A stretch of DNA of 64,000 bases from Collinsella sp. (GCA_019414445.1 DXMA01000003.1:62001-126000); one strand, 5' to 3'; shown: positions 1 through 7,658, numbered from the stretch's first letter. The notes: a model not told the origin generated them from the sequence alone. Program-made: numbers and translations.

Positions 1-2
1 CG

Positions 3-941
3 CTCGTGGCGCGCCGCGCGAGCCGCGTGATCTCGCGCAAGATGGCGCCGCTCGCGGAGGCGGCGGGGCGCGTCGGCGCGGGGGAGCTCGACTTCGCGGT
101 CGGCAGCACCAACGTGCGCGAGGTGAACGACGTCCTCGCAGCGATGGACGCCATGCGGGCCTCCCTCGCCGAGTCGCTCGAGGCCCGCTGGGCCGCGGAG
201 CGGGGGCAGCGCGAGCAGATGGCGTCGCTCGCTCACGACCTCAAGACGCCGCTCACCGTGCTGCGCGCCAACGCCGACTTCGTGGCGGAGGAGCTTGAAG
301 ACGAGAAAGACGCCGACCTCGCAGCCGCCGCGCGCGACATAGCCGGCAGTATCGAAAGGCTCGACGGCTACGTGCGCCTGCTCATCGAGGCCTCGCGCGG
401 GTCCGGCGGGGCGGAGAGGGCCCCCATGCGGCCGGCCGAGCTCTGCGAACAGGTCCTCGCCGAGGCCGCCCAGATCGCCCGGGCGCGAGGCGTGACGCTC
501 GACGCGGCCACGGGCCCCGCTGTCGCGGGCGCGCCCGAGGCCCCGCTCGACCGAACCGCCCTGGCGCGAGCCGCCGCGAACCTCGTGGCCAACGCCGCCG
601 AGCACGCGCGCTCGCGCGTGGCGGTCTCCTGCGACGTCGAGGGCGGCCACCTCGTCATCGAGGTGGCCGACGACGGACCGGGCTTCTCTCCCGCCGCCCT
701 CGAACGCGGCTGCGAGCGCCTCTTCACAGACGACTCCTCCCGCTCCTCGCGCGACGGAGGCCGCCACTACGGGCTCGGCCTCCACGCCGCCTCCGAGGCC
801 GCGAGCGCCCACGGGGGCTCCGTCTCGCTCGCCAACGGCCCCTCGGGCGGCGCGGTGGCCACCATCGCGGTCCCCCTGTGCGGGCCTGACGACTCAGGCC
901 CGCACACCGGCGTGCCTCGCAATCAAACGCTTCCCGGATAA
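3..941 (+). CDS. Sensor histidine kinase, 3' part (5' end outside window)
   Basis: This is the C-terminal part of a two-component sensor histidine kinase. Counting from the GTG at position 6, a HAMP-like linker is followed by a HisKA box with the phospho-acceptor His near residue 77 (SLAHDLKTPL). A HATPase_c domain comes next, with an N box near 192-200 (NLVANAAEH), a G1 box near 222-227 (DDGPGF) and a G2 box near 256-259 (GLGL). The frame is open to the left edge, so the membrane sensor region and the response-regulator partner are probably upstream and unseen. The signal sensed cannot be inferred. The 3' end overlaps the convergent small ribbon-helix-helix gene by 19 bases. Confidence 0.9.
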   Translation, partial: LVARRASRVISRKMAPLAEAAGRVGAGELDFAVGSTNVREVNDVLAAMDAMRASLAESLEARWAAERGQREQMASLAHDLKTPLTVLRANADFVAEELEDEKDADLAAAARDIAGSIERLDGYVRLLIEASRGSGGAERAPMRPAELCEQVLAEAAQIARARGVTLDAATGPAVAGAPEAPLDRTALARAAANLVANAAEHARSRVAVSCDVEGGHLVIEVADDGPGFSPAALERGCERLFTDDSSRSSRDGGRHYGLGLHAASEAASAHGGSVSLANGPSGGAVATIAVPLCGPDDSGPHTGVPRNQTLPG

Positions 942-1096
942 TTCATGAGGCCGTACTCGTATTCGAGCCTGCCTATCTCTGCGGCAAGCGCCTCCGTCAT
1001 GTAGAAGGTTTTCGTGCGGCCCGTCGACTTCGCCAGGCGGTCGTACCTGTTCGCGAGGTCCTCGGGGATTCTCTGGGCTGCGGTGGCGGTTGCCAT
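923..1096 (-). CDS. Ribbon-helix-helix (RelB/DUF6290-like) small DNA-binding protein, 57 aa
   Basis: This is a 57-aa ORF. It starts with a basic-polar strand (QRIPEDLANRYDRLAKSTG) followed by a helix (RTKTFYMTEALAAEIGRLE), the usual layout of a ribbon-helix-helix antitoxin or repressor that binds DNA as a dimer. The ATG at 1096 has a strong Shine-Dalgarno sequence (GGGAGGTG) about 5 bases upstream. A perfect inverted repeat at 1117-1132 lies just upstream, as expected for autoregulation. No toxin follows: the downstream side is the convergent kinase gene, so it is an orphan antitoxin or a stand-alone regulator. The family assignment is by pattern, not by search. Confidence 0.7.
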   Translation of the reverse strand: MATATAAQRIPEDLANRYDRLAKSTGRTKTFYMTEALAAEIGRLEYEYGLMNYPGSV

Positions 1097-1116
1097 GACG
1101 CACCTCCCGGTTAGAT

Positions 1117-1132
1117 GTAATACGTGTATTAC
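1117..1132. promoter_or_regulatory. Perfect 7-bp inverted repeat, candidate operator
   Basis: The sequence GTAATAC-GT-GTATTAC is a perfect 16-base palindrome with a 2-base centre. It lies about 20 bases upstream of the ribbon-helix-helix start codon, where an autoregulatory operator would sit. Confidence 0.5.
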
Positions 1133-1428
1133 TTTCTATCACATCACCCGAACCCCGCATCGGCGTACGGCCGCATCTGCTTTTTTACCTTACATTATGT
1201 CAACCGGGCCGTGCTCGGCTTGTTCAGCCGGATTAAATCAACCGTTAAATCAATCCAGGCCTGCAAGGGGCGGTGGAAATCCTTTGAGGACTGAGGGCGC
1301 CGTCCCCAGGCCGGCTCCTCGATGGCCGCGGCTGAATTCCCCTGCCATCGGCTGCGTGGGTTCCGGCACGGGGCTCTGGCGCTGCTCGAACTGGGCGCAA
1401 GACTCGGCTGTTGGTCGTACCGGACGGC
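1133..1428. other. Gene-poor stretch, possible degraded coding remnant
   Basis: No intact gene with a ribosome binding site is visible. The composition around 1245-1425 is GC-rich and parts of it look like decayed coding sequence, but no frame gives a recognisable domain. The first 177-bp repeat starts directly after it. Confidence 0.4.
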
Positions 1429-1605
1429 ATACGTTTTGAGACCGGCAAGCTGATGCCGGCTCGAGGACAGCGGCCCGGTGCACCGGGCCGATCGATAGCG
1501 GTCTCAGGTTCACAGCGCAGTTTCTCAGGGCTCGCATATATAGGAAGACTTGATTGGCAATCGATTTTAATGAAGTCGGCAGCGCATGTCAGAGTTTTCA
1601 ACAAA
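1429..1605. repeat. 177-bp direct repeat, copy 1
   Basis: This copy is identical to 2326-2502 except for two base differences. The segment begins ATACGTTTTGAGACCGGC and carries nested inverted repeats: an outer GAGACC/GGTCTC pair around a CGGCCCGG/CCGGGCCG hairpin and a CCGGC/GCCGG hairpin. Copy 1 lies just downstream and copy 2 just upstream of the DUF1648 gene, so the pair brackets it. It could be a mobile-element end, a recombination target or a structured RNA; the sequence alone does not decide. Confidence 0.8.
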
Positions 1606-1647
1606 TTTAACATGCCACCCTTTATATCCGCACGCGCGTAATTCAAC

Positions 1648-2274
1648 TCATAAGGACCGGCTATCCCTTACCTGTGACACAATCTCAAACGCACAGAACA
1701 GAATCATCAGTCCAATCATCGCATAAGAGGCAGCCGAACCTTCAAGCACTATTCCACAAAGAACAATCTCCGCGCCGCCAATAAGAACTGTTATCAGGCG
1801 CTCTGCCTTTTTGCTCTCGCCGCTCGCATAAAAAGGCGGCAAAGCGCACAAGATCACATATAGCCCGGGAAGGGAATACAGGATCGATAGTCCAAGCCCC
1901 CCATCAACCGCAGTGTTTTGCGTAAGAATCAACTGAACCCAAACGGCAATTATCACTGAGCAGGTTGTCGATAAAAGAAGACTAGAAATATAGCACGCAA
2001 CAAAGTCCCGTCGCATTCGAACAGAGAAATCCGCGAACTCTCTTCGCCGCGTGGAAACAATAAGGTACACCGAAATTGCAATAGAACCAATCAGAGAAAA
2101 CAGCGGAACAACCAGCAATTCAAGCTTATTACCCCATCGATCAACCACACCCCCACTCCAATGAGCGGGAATTGTATCAGGGAGGACTGACCAAGCCGCC
2201 CATAGAATCAGAAATGGAAGAATAGAGAGGATGAAAGATGATAACACTGCAGTAATTTTTTTTGAGGCTCTCAT
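1648..2274 (-). CDS. DUF1648 (SdpI-like) multi-pass membrane protein
   Basis: The product is a 208-aa integral membrane protein with about five hydrophobic helices. Near residues 31-39 it has the DUF1648 signature LPDTIPAHW followed by a GNK turn. This family includes SdpI-type immunity proteins, which protect Bacillus against the SdpC killing peptide and signal its presence, and many uncharacterised proteins. I chose ATG 2274 because AAGGAG lies upstream at about 11 bases; an in-frame start at 2301 has no such support. It is AT-richer than the core genes and sits alone between two copies of a 177-bp direct repeat, which suggests it arrived or is maintained as a cassette. An immunity role is possible but unproven. 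Confidence 0.7.
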   Translation of the reverse strand: MRASKKITAVLSSFILSILPFLILWAAWSVLPDTIPAHWSGGVVDRWGNKLELLVVPLFSLIGSIAISVYLIVSTRRREFADFSVRMRRDFVACYISSLLLSTTCSVIIAVWVQLILTQNTAVDGGLGLSILYSLPGLYVILCALPPFYASGESKKAERLITVLIGGAEIVLCGIVLEGSAASYAMIGLMILFCAFEIVSQVRDSRSL

Positions 2275-2325
2275 CGATTCCGCATCTCCTTGCGCGCCCA
2301 CATTCCACTCCGCCTTAAATCAAGT

Positions 2326-2502
2326 ATACGTTTTGAGACCGGCAAGCTGATGCCGGCTCGAGGACAGCGGCCCGGTGCACCGGGCCGATCGATAGCGGTC
2401 TCAGGTTCACAGCGCAGTTTCTCAGGGCTCGCATATATAGGAAGACTTGATCGGCAATCGATTTTAATGAAGTCGGCAGCGCATGTCAGAGCTTTCAACA
2501 AA
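2326..2502. repeat. 177-bp direct repeat, copy 2
   Basis: This copy matches 1429-1605 in all but two positions and has the same orientation. On the minus strand it ends about 50 bases upstream of the DUF1648 start codon, so it would lie in that gene's 5' leader or promoter region. Confidence 0.8.
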
Positions 2503-2503
2503 C

Positions 2504-2550
2504 CGCAGGTAAATCCGTGTACCAAAAATTGGTACACGGATTTACCTGCG
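2504..2550. repeat. 22-bp perfect inverted repeat with 3-base loop
   Basis: Arms 2504-2525 (CGCAGGTAAATCC...) and 2529-2550 are exact reverse complements around AAA. It is much longer than an ordinary terminator stem and no T-run follows on either strand. It begins 2 bases after repeat copy 2. Confidence 0.8.
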
Positions 2551-2685
2551 ATGTTCATGCTTGGTCAAAAGCCCATCAAGCGATATATCCATTATTTTAA
2601 TGCGCGCGCCTGAGCTTTTGGCTGAAGTGGCAGTCCGACCGCCGGCAGGCGGCCACGCTATGTCCAAAGGCCACGCCTACTCCCA

Positions 2686-2805
2686 GTGCCCGGCTACGTC
2701 GACGACCCAGTGCTGCCCGTCGAGTTCCTGCCGCAGAGCTACATCAGGGACGTCTTATTGGGGGACGACCGCATGGAACCCCGGGAGATCAAGCTGTACG
2801 GCTGA
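2686..2805 (+). pseudogene. C-terminal coding remnant, unrecognised
   Basis: An open frame ending VEFLPQSYIRDVLLGDD...REIKLYG and a TGA looks like the end of a real protein. It has charged and hydrophobic alternation, and the frame continues upstream to about 2640. No start with a ribosome binding site is present. It is followed by a strong hairpin at 2867, as a gene end would be. Family unknown. Confidence 0.3.
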
Positions 2806-2866
2806 TCCATCCGTCAACAACATGTCAAAGCCCCAAACCCCACAGGATCGCGAACGAGGGGATGAA

Positions 2867-2904
2867 TTGACCGCCCGGGTATTTGCGCCCGGGCGGTCAA
2901 TTTT
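2867..2904 (+). terminator. Strong hairpin terminator
   Basis: A 13-bp perfect stem, TTGACCGCCCGGG / CCCGGGCGGTCAA, with an 8-base loop is followed by TTTTAT on the plus strand. Confidence 0.6.
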
Positions 2905-3138
2905 ATCAACCATGGGTGCGATTCTGTGAGGCCATTTTTCTGGCATCCGCCGTTTGCTCCGGTCTCAACGCACCCATCGACCGTTCAGTAATCTTTGCGA
3001 ACGCGACCACGTGCGCATTTGTCGAACAATCAAATGTCCGACAATGTCTGACGGAGCTGTCAGACATTCACGCACGAACAGGCGAGCTTCGCGAGCGATT
3101 GTAGGCATCTAGTAGCCCCAGCTGCGTCTTTGGCGCAG

Positions 3139-3175
3139 GTTCAACGTCTGACATCTTGAATGTCTGACGTTGAAC
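3139..3175. repeat. 16-bp inverted repeat (one mismatch)
   Basis: Arms 3139-3154 and 3160-3175 pair in 15 of 16 positions around a 5-base loop. The arms contain the word GTCTGACAT, which recurs at 3035-3070. Confidence 0.6.
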
Positions 3176-3547
3176 GAAGCTGGTTGATAACAAGCAGGTG
3201 GAATAAACATGGAGCCCGACACCTCTCGCGCAATCGGCGCGCGGCAAGGGTCTGGCCCATCTCATATGTTGCCAACGCTAACGGTGAACCTGAGCGCCCG
3301 GGCACATTCTTTGTTGGCTGAAACCGGCATAGCAACTAACGGAAGGCATCATCGAAGGAGTGTGCTGGAAAGCACCCGTCTCCTTAACTGTTAGAAATGC
3401 AAGTTAATAATCTATGTGGTCAATATAATACCGTTAAACCCGCATATCGATACCGCTCAGCCATTCGCCTCGCCCCCGTCGCACGTATCTTCATCCGGTC
3501 TGTTACTTTTAATCTAACGATTCTTTGAGGAACGTAGGTGCTTCCAA

Positions 3548-5362
3548 ATGTACTGTCGACTTCTTCTCAAACTGATCCTAAGAGACAGGGCCGCATGGAT
3601 TTGTACGCTCGTTCTCGCTGCAGCCTTTTCCGTCCCCATTGCGTTCAATTCACCCATCTACGGGCCCTTCTTTATGAAGCAGGGCATGCAGGGCTTTGTC
3701 GACGCATTCAATACGCGCGCGCCCCAGGCCAGCGGCACAGACCTATCGCCAGAGCAGCAAGCTGACGCGGAGCTTGCAAGATACGCGAACGCCGCCCTTG
3801 CCGCTCAAACCGACGCCGCCTTTCTCGATTCTGCCGAGAGCTACTACGCGCTCATGGGCGAAGGCTTCCAATCCGGGTCCATCGTGGGAGACCAAGAGAC
3901 CAATGACGCAGACCTCGCGTATTGCCGTGCCCTGAGCAGCTCCGGCATCACGGATATCCCGGCCTCCGCAAACGACCTGCCATTCCTTTCCTTCCTGCCT
4001 TACGCCATTGCCACGGCGCCGTCTTTCCTTCCCTTCATCCCCTTCCTTCTCTCGTCGATACTCGTGCTCGGCGCCACAAGGCCCGGGACCCTGGCGGCAA
4101 AGGCGCCCGTGCCCAAATTCCGGCGCCTTATCCAGATCGTGTTTTCGATAATCGCCGCGGGGACCGCGATGCTCCTCGCCGGCCTTGCACCCGGGGGCAT
4201 TTACGCCTTGGCCCTAAACGGCTTCGGGCAAATTGGGTACCCGATCGCCTTCTTCCATGACGGCGCGCTTACCACCACGACCGCGGGAAACGTCTTCACA
4301 GCCCTGCTTCTCGCGCTGCTTGCGGGCGGAACCTTGATATCCGTTTGCTCCGCCGTCCTATCGACCGCAACGAGGCGCGTCCTCGCGGGCCCCCTTACCT
4401 CCGCGCTGCTTGTCGCGGCCCCGGCATTCCCGTTACTGTCCGATTCGGCACTAGGGCATAATGCCGTGCTCGGGCTCCTGCCACTGCCCGTATTCTCGCC
4501 TATCGAGGCAACGGGTTACGTAGGATGCTTCCCGACAGAATTCATTGGCTCCGGTTCAGGCAGCGCATCGATGCTTGCCGTGGCCCTGGCATACGTCGCG
4601 GTCTTTTTTACGGTCGGCGCCGTTGCGACACGTTCCCCCAAACAGCCTGGACCCGCGAAAAAGCACCATGGGCTCGAGCTTCTAGACGCGAGCGTGGGAT
4701 ACGGAAGCACGACGATACTTTCAATCGGGTCGCTTTTCCTGAGCCCGGGAACGGCGGCGGGCCTCGTTGCTCCCAACGGCTCGGGGAAAACCACCCTTCT
4801 TGAAGCGCTGTCGGGCCAATTTCCCACCCGCATCCGCTCGGGAAGCCTGGCGGCAGACGGAATCTGCCAACGTCGATCAGCCGAATTTGCAGAACTCGTC
4901 TACCTGAGCTCTTCGGGCAGCGCGGATCTCTATCCCACGCTATCGGCCATCGAGCACCTTGCTTTCGTTAGGGAGGCGTGGAAATCGGCCGCCGACATCG
5001 ACTCGCTCTGCGACTCCCTCGGAATCTCCCCATATCTCGACAAGCCGACCCGTAAACTCTCGACAGGAATGAAGCAGCAGGTAAAGCTTGCCATGGCGAT
5101 AGCGACCGATTGCCCGTACCTCATCCTCGATGAACCGCTGAACGGCCTCGATCCGGGAAAACGGAAAACCTCCTGCGACGCGATGCGCAGCGAAGTGGCG
5201 CGGGGACGCAGCGTGCTCATTTCAAGCCATCTGCTCGACGACCTGGCAGACCTCACCAACTCGTTCTACTTCATCGAGGCCGGCACGCTCGTGGAAAAGA
5301 TCAAGTCGTCCTCGCAGACGCTCAAGCAGGAATACCTCGATACATACGAGGGAGGTGAATGA
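3548..5362 (+). CDS. ABC transporter, permease and ATPase fused in one 604-aa protein
   Basis: The N-terminal half is membrane: a first helix near residues 15-35, an external loop of about 100 residues, then about five more hydrophobic helices to residue 360. The C-terminal half is an ABC ATPase with Walker A near 407-414 (PNGSGKTT), signature LSTGMKQQ near 503-510, Walker B LILDEP near 525-531 and H-loop ISSHLL near 558. The order permease then ATPase in a single chain with an ABC-2-like membrane part suggests a small exporter working as a homodimer; the substrate is unknown. ATG 3548 has GTAGGTG upstream. The next gene starts 2 bases after the stop, so the two are probably co-translated. 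Confidence 0.8.
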   Translation: MYCRLLLKLILRDRAAWICTLVLAAAFSVPIAFNSPIYGPFFMKQGMQGFVDAFNTRAPQASGTDLSPEQQADAELARYANAALAAQTDAAFLDSAESYYALMGEGFQSGSIVGDQETNDADLAYCRALSSSGITDIPASANDLPFLSFLPYAIATAPSFLPFIPFLLSSILVLGATRPGTLAAKAPVPKFRRLIQIVFSIIAAGTAMLLAGLAPGGIYALALNGFGQIGYPIAFFHDGALTTTTAGNVFTALLLALLAGGTLISVCSAVLSTATRRVLAGPLTSALLVAAPAFPLLSDSALGHNAVLGLLPLPVFSPIEATGYVGCFPTEFIGSGSGSASMLAVALAYVAVFFTVGAVATRSPKQPGPAKKHHGLELLDASVGYGSTTILSIGSLFLSPGTAAGLVAPNGSGKTTLLEALSGQFPTRIRSGSLAADGICQRRSAEFAELVYLSSSGSADLYPTLSAIEHLAFVREAWKSAADIDSLCDSLGISPYLDKPTRKLSTGMKQQVKLAMAIATDCPYLILDEPLNGLDPGKRKTSCDAMRSEVARGRSVLISSHLLDDLADLTNSFYFIEAGTLVEKIKSSSQTLKQEYLDTYEGGE

Positions 5363-5363
5363 C

Positions 5364-5792
5364 ATGATAGGCAAGAGCTATGCAAAGATAGCGATTGTTG
5401 GCTTTGTACTTTGTCTTGCAATGGTGCTATGTGCATCATTTGCGAGGTATAGGTCCGAGCAGTCGTTCATCGATGGCGCTGAAAATGGGTTTGGCATAGA
5501 CGGGATGTATGTCAACGATGGCGCGACCAAGCCGTCTATGGCGATTCTTGCAGGCGAAGATATGGAATGGCAAATCTGTAATGACGATGGCTCTTGTATG
5601 AGTGGTCGTTTGGCCGCAACGAGCGATCCGAATTCGTTTGATCTTCTCGACAATGATGGATCGGATTGCGGTTCAGTTCACCTGTCGTATGCATCACGAG
5701 ACGGGATGGACGGCATTCTCTACGTCTCCCACGAGACTGGCGATTTCAAGATGCGCAGGACTAACCGAGTGCCGGCTTTTATCGAGGAGTGA
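5364..5792 (+). CDS. Small membrane-anchored or exported protein, unknown
   Basis: This 142-aa protein has one N-terminal hydrophobic helix (about residues 8-26, AIVGFVLCLAMVLCASF). A polar domain rich in Asp and Gly follows, with a Cys pair ICNDDGSC. I chose ATG 5364 because GGGAGGTG lies 6 bases upstream, inside the end of the ABC gene. It is probably anchored in the membrane with the C-terminal domain outside. Position and coupling suggest it is an accessory of the fused ABC protein. No family recognised. Confidence 0.6.
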   Translation: MIGKSYAKIAIVGFVLCLAMVLCASFARYRSEQSFIDGAENGFGIDGMYVNDGATKPSMAILAGEDMEWQICNDDGSCMSGRLAATSDPNSFDLLDNDGSDCGSVHLSYASRDGMDGILYVSHETGDFKMRRTNRVPAFIEE

Positions 5793-5835
5793 GAATTCCT
5801 GGCGGTCTGCCGATCAGGCCGCCAGGGTATCGAAC

Positions 5836-5871
5836 CCCGCATTCATCCGTACACACACGGATGAATGCGGG
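5836..5871 (+). terminator. Long hairpin after the ABC operon
   Basis: A 15-bp perfect stem, CCCGCATTCATCCGT / ACGGATGAATGCGGG, has a 6-base loop. It is preceded by a second hairpin (CCTGGCGG / CCGCCAGG, about 5798-5826). No clear T-run follows, so it may be a terminator or a repeat element. Confidence 0.45.
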
Positions 5872-5895
5872 AAGTGTCCGGATGAAGTTGATAAT

Positions 5896-6230
5896 CAAGG
5901 AAACAATACCGTTCTGCCTGGGACGGCTTTGGCCTGGACTTTAACTACAACATCGCAATAGACACTTATCAGCTCGCGCAACGCGCATGGCCAGATCTCG
6001 GACGCTGGTGCATGGAGGACCTTCGAGATTTACTGGACATCCAAAACGACGACGCACACCGCGTGCTCGCCGACTGCGAAGACGAGATGGCTGTCTACAA
6101 TGCGATCAGAAACGGCGTGAAGTCCGGAGATCTTTCTGTGGAACTGCCGCGCCGTCGCGCGAGCCGACCGGGCGACCCGGGCAATCTGGCCCCGGATCTC
6201 CCGGTCGTATTCCTACGATATCGCCCCTAA
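5896..6230 (+). pseudogene. DnaQ-like 3'-5' exonuclease, C-terminal fragment
   Basis: The frame reads FNYNIAIDTYQLAQRAWPDL, then EDLRDLLDI, then DDAHRVLADCEDEMAVYNAI. The DTYxLA segment and the HRVLAD segment fit the last motifs of DEDDh exonucleases (Exo III: H-x4-D). Motif I (DxE) and the start are missing, and a stop lies in frame just upstream of the fragment. It is a relic of a proofreading-type or RNase T-type exonuclease, not a working gene. Confidence 0.55.
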
Positions 6231-6242
6231 ATCACCAATGTG

Positions 6243-6482
6243 TCAGATAAAGAATGATGCAATGGTTATGATCAAGCATACGGCGGATGCGGCGACTGCG
6301 CCTTTTTTCCTCTCCTGTAGTCCGACGAATAGGGTTGCCGTAAAGTAAAGGGCGGAAAGGCAGTCTATGGCAAGCAAAACGAGTTCCTTGGGCGGTTTCA
6401 GCAAAAGGTCGCTAGCAAAGAGTGCTGCGAGCAGGGTAAAGCCGATTGGGACCAAGTATCTCGATTGATTTTGCGACAGCAT
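6243..6482 (-). CDS. Small membrane protein, possible immunity protein
   Basis: The product is a 79-aa protein with three hydrophobic segments (about residues 11-26, 32-52 and 62-79), a short basic loop between the second and third (QERKKG), and no recognised family. GAAAGGCAG lies upstream of ATG 6482. It starts 12 bases after the stop of the secreted 134-aa protein and in the same direction. Small multi-helix membrane proteins in this position are often immunity proteins for a secreted peptide; here that is inference from context only. Confidence 0.6.
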   Translation of the reverse strand: MLSQNQSRYLVPIGFTLLAALFASDLLLKPPKELVLLAIDCLSALYFTATLFVGLQERKKGAVAASAVCLIITIASFFI

Positions 6483-6494
6483 GGCAACTGCCTT

Positions 6495-6899
6495 TCAGAA
6501 CAGGCAAGTGAAAAGTTGGTACGCTGCCCTTGCGGTTGCATACAAGGCGCCGCCAGGACCTTTTGTCACGTAACCGGCGATCACACCAGCGGTGCCAGCA
6601 ACGTAGAGATCGCGCAGGCAAGCCTCCTCCTTCGGGATCAGCTTGACCTTGTGAGGGACAGGGCGGTTATTTGCAAATCCGTGAGAATCGCACCACGCCT
6701 TGGAATATGAATCCGTGCAGCGCCCGCGCTCAAAGGGGGATATATTGTAATTTTCGTCGTAGTTGTCTCCGACGTAGATCTCACTGCTCTCGGCGGGAGA
6801 TCCCTCGTCGGCATAGGCTGCCGCAACGGGTACAAATGGTGTCATGACAAGGGAGAGGCAAAGAGTTGCTGAGACGATGGAGGGTAGACATTTCTTCAT
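6495..6899 (-). CDS. Secreted Gly/Ala-rich peptide precursor, bacteriocin-like
   Basis: This 134-aa protein has a Sec signal peptide (basic MKK, hydrophobic core, AYA cleavage site after about residue 30). The mature part has four Cys (61, 70, 94, 132). Its C-terminus is Gly/Ala-rich and hydrophobic (about residues 100-127, AGTAGVIAGYVTKGPGGALY). That tail resembles membrane-active regions of bacteriocins and holin-like peptides. ATG 6899 has a strong ribosome binding site (AAGGAG, 6 bases). The small membrane protein downstream would fit an immunity role. I do not recognise a named bacteriocin family; another secreted function is possible. Confidence 0.55.
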   Translation of the reverse strand: MKKCLPSIVSATLCLSLVMTPFVPVAAAYADEGSPAESSEIYVGDNYDENYNISPFERGRCTDSYSKAWCDSHGFANNRPVPHKVKLIPKEEACLRDLYVAGTAGVIAGYVTKGPGGALYATARAAYQLFTCLF

Positions 6900-6928
6900 G
6901 GCGGGCTCCTTAATCTGGCCTTTGATAG

Positions 6929-7090
6929 TTACTCGATGTCGCCTCCTTCCGCTTTATATCCGTTGTATTCGGCGTATTTCTTTAATAAGGCAAGAGGTTC
7001 TTCCTCTCCTTCGGATGGGCCGATGATGTTTCCTTGATCATCCAGTATGAATACGGACGAAATATGCTCAAGTTCATATTGGTCATACAC
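6929..7090 (-). pseudogene. C-terminal gene fragment upstream of the bacteriocin-like gene
   Basis: A 53-codon frame reads SSVFILDDQGNIIGP, then EPLALLKKYAEYNGYKAEGG. It ends 29 bases before the secreted-protein start on the same strand. FILDDQGNII is reminiscent of the central strand of thioredoxin-like proteins. A stop lies just upstream of the fragment and no ribosome binding site is seen, so the 5' part appears to have been lost where the opposite-strand DUF6273 remnant begins. Confidence 0.4.
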
Positions 7091-7107
7091 GGTCTTATCT
7101 TAATTTT

Positions 7108-7603
7108 TGCTGATGGCTCAGGCAAGGCGGGGCTTACGTTCGAGGCGACCAACAATGCCCTGGCCCTACAGAGAATAAACGCCGCGAACACGCACGCCGG
7201 CGGCTGGGAGAAGTCCGAACTCCGCGGCCTCCTCAATACCGGCGACCTCTGGTCGCTTTTGCCTTGCGAACTCCAGTCCAAGGTGAAGTCCGTCACGAAG
7301 ATGACCGACAACCTGGGCGACGGCGAGGCAGGCACCCCCTCGGCCACGACTGACAAGGTCTTCCTGCTCTCGATGACTGAAGTCTACGGTGACCTCCAGT
7401 CTGACGGCGCCCAGTACGAGTACTATAAATCCAAGGGCGTGACAACATCGAACTATTCCAGTGCTTCGTCGAGCAGCTATCACTGGACTCGCTCCGTGCA
7501 TCCGAGCAACTCCGCGTCCTTCCGCTGTGTCCACAGCAACGGCAGCTATGACTACTACAGCGCGACGAACATCTACTGCGTGTTCCCCGCCTTCTGCTTT
7601 TAG
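7108..7603 (+). pseudogene. DUF6273-type protein, 5'-truncated
   Basis: From about 7108 the frame shows the DUF6273 pattern. It runs from GGWEKSELRGLLN through DKVFLLSMTEVYG and YEYY to a WTRS segment and a C-terminal VFPAFCF. The frame upstream of 7108 is antisense to the neighbouring gene fragment and has no ribosome binding site, so the N-terminal part is missing. The family is common in gut Firmicutes and Actinobacteria and its function is unknown. A terminator follows 18 bases after the stop. Confidence 0.6.
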
Positions 7604-7620
7604 CCTCATCTGCAACCAAT

Positions 7621-7658
7621 GAAAAGCCCGTGCGATTCTGCGCGGGCTTTTCATTTGG
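7621..7658 (+). terminator. Rho-independent terminator
   Basis: The hairpin GAAAAGCCCG ... CGGGCTTTTC with a T-rich tail follows the DUF6273 remnant. The A-rich flank would also allow termination from the other strand. Confidence 0.75.

Larger units (their letters stand above)
2551..3547. other. Gene-poor stretch before the ABC gene
   Basis: About 1 kb holds no convincing intact gene. It contains a C-terminal coding remnant (2686-2805), a strong terminator-like hairpin (2867-2904), clustered TGTCTGAC/GTCAGACA words around 3035-3070, and a long imperfect hairpin at 3139-3175. Confidence 0.5.

Noticed and set aside
1245..1646. 133-aa frame through the first 177-bp repeat
   Set aside because: A very similar peptide arises from repeat copy 2 because the DNA is repeated. 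There is no ribosome binding site or family, and the repeat's hairpins explain the sequence better.
7034..7107. N-terminal part of the 189-aa frame at 7034-7603
   Set aside because: It is antisense to the thioredoxin-like fragment and lacks a ribosome binding site. Only the DUF6273 part from about 7108 is real.
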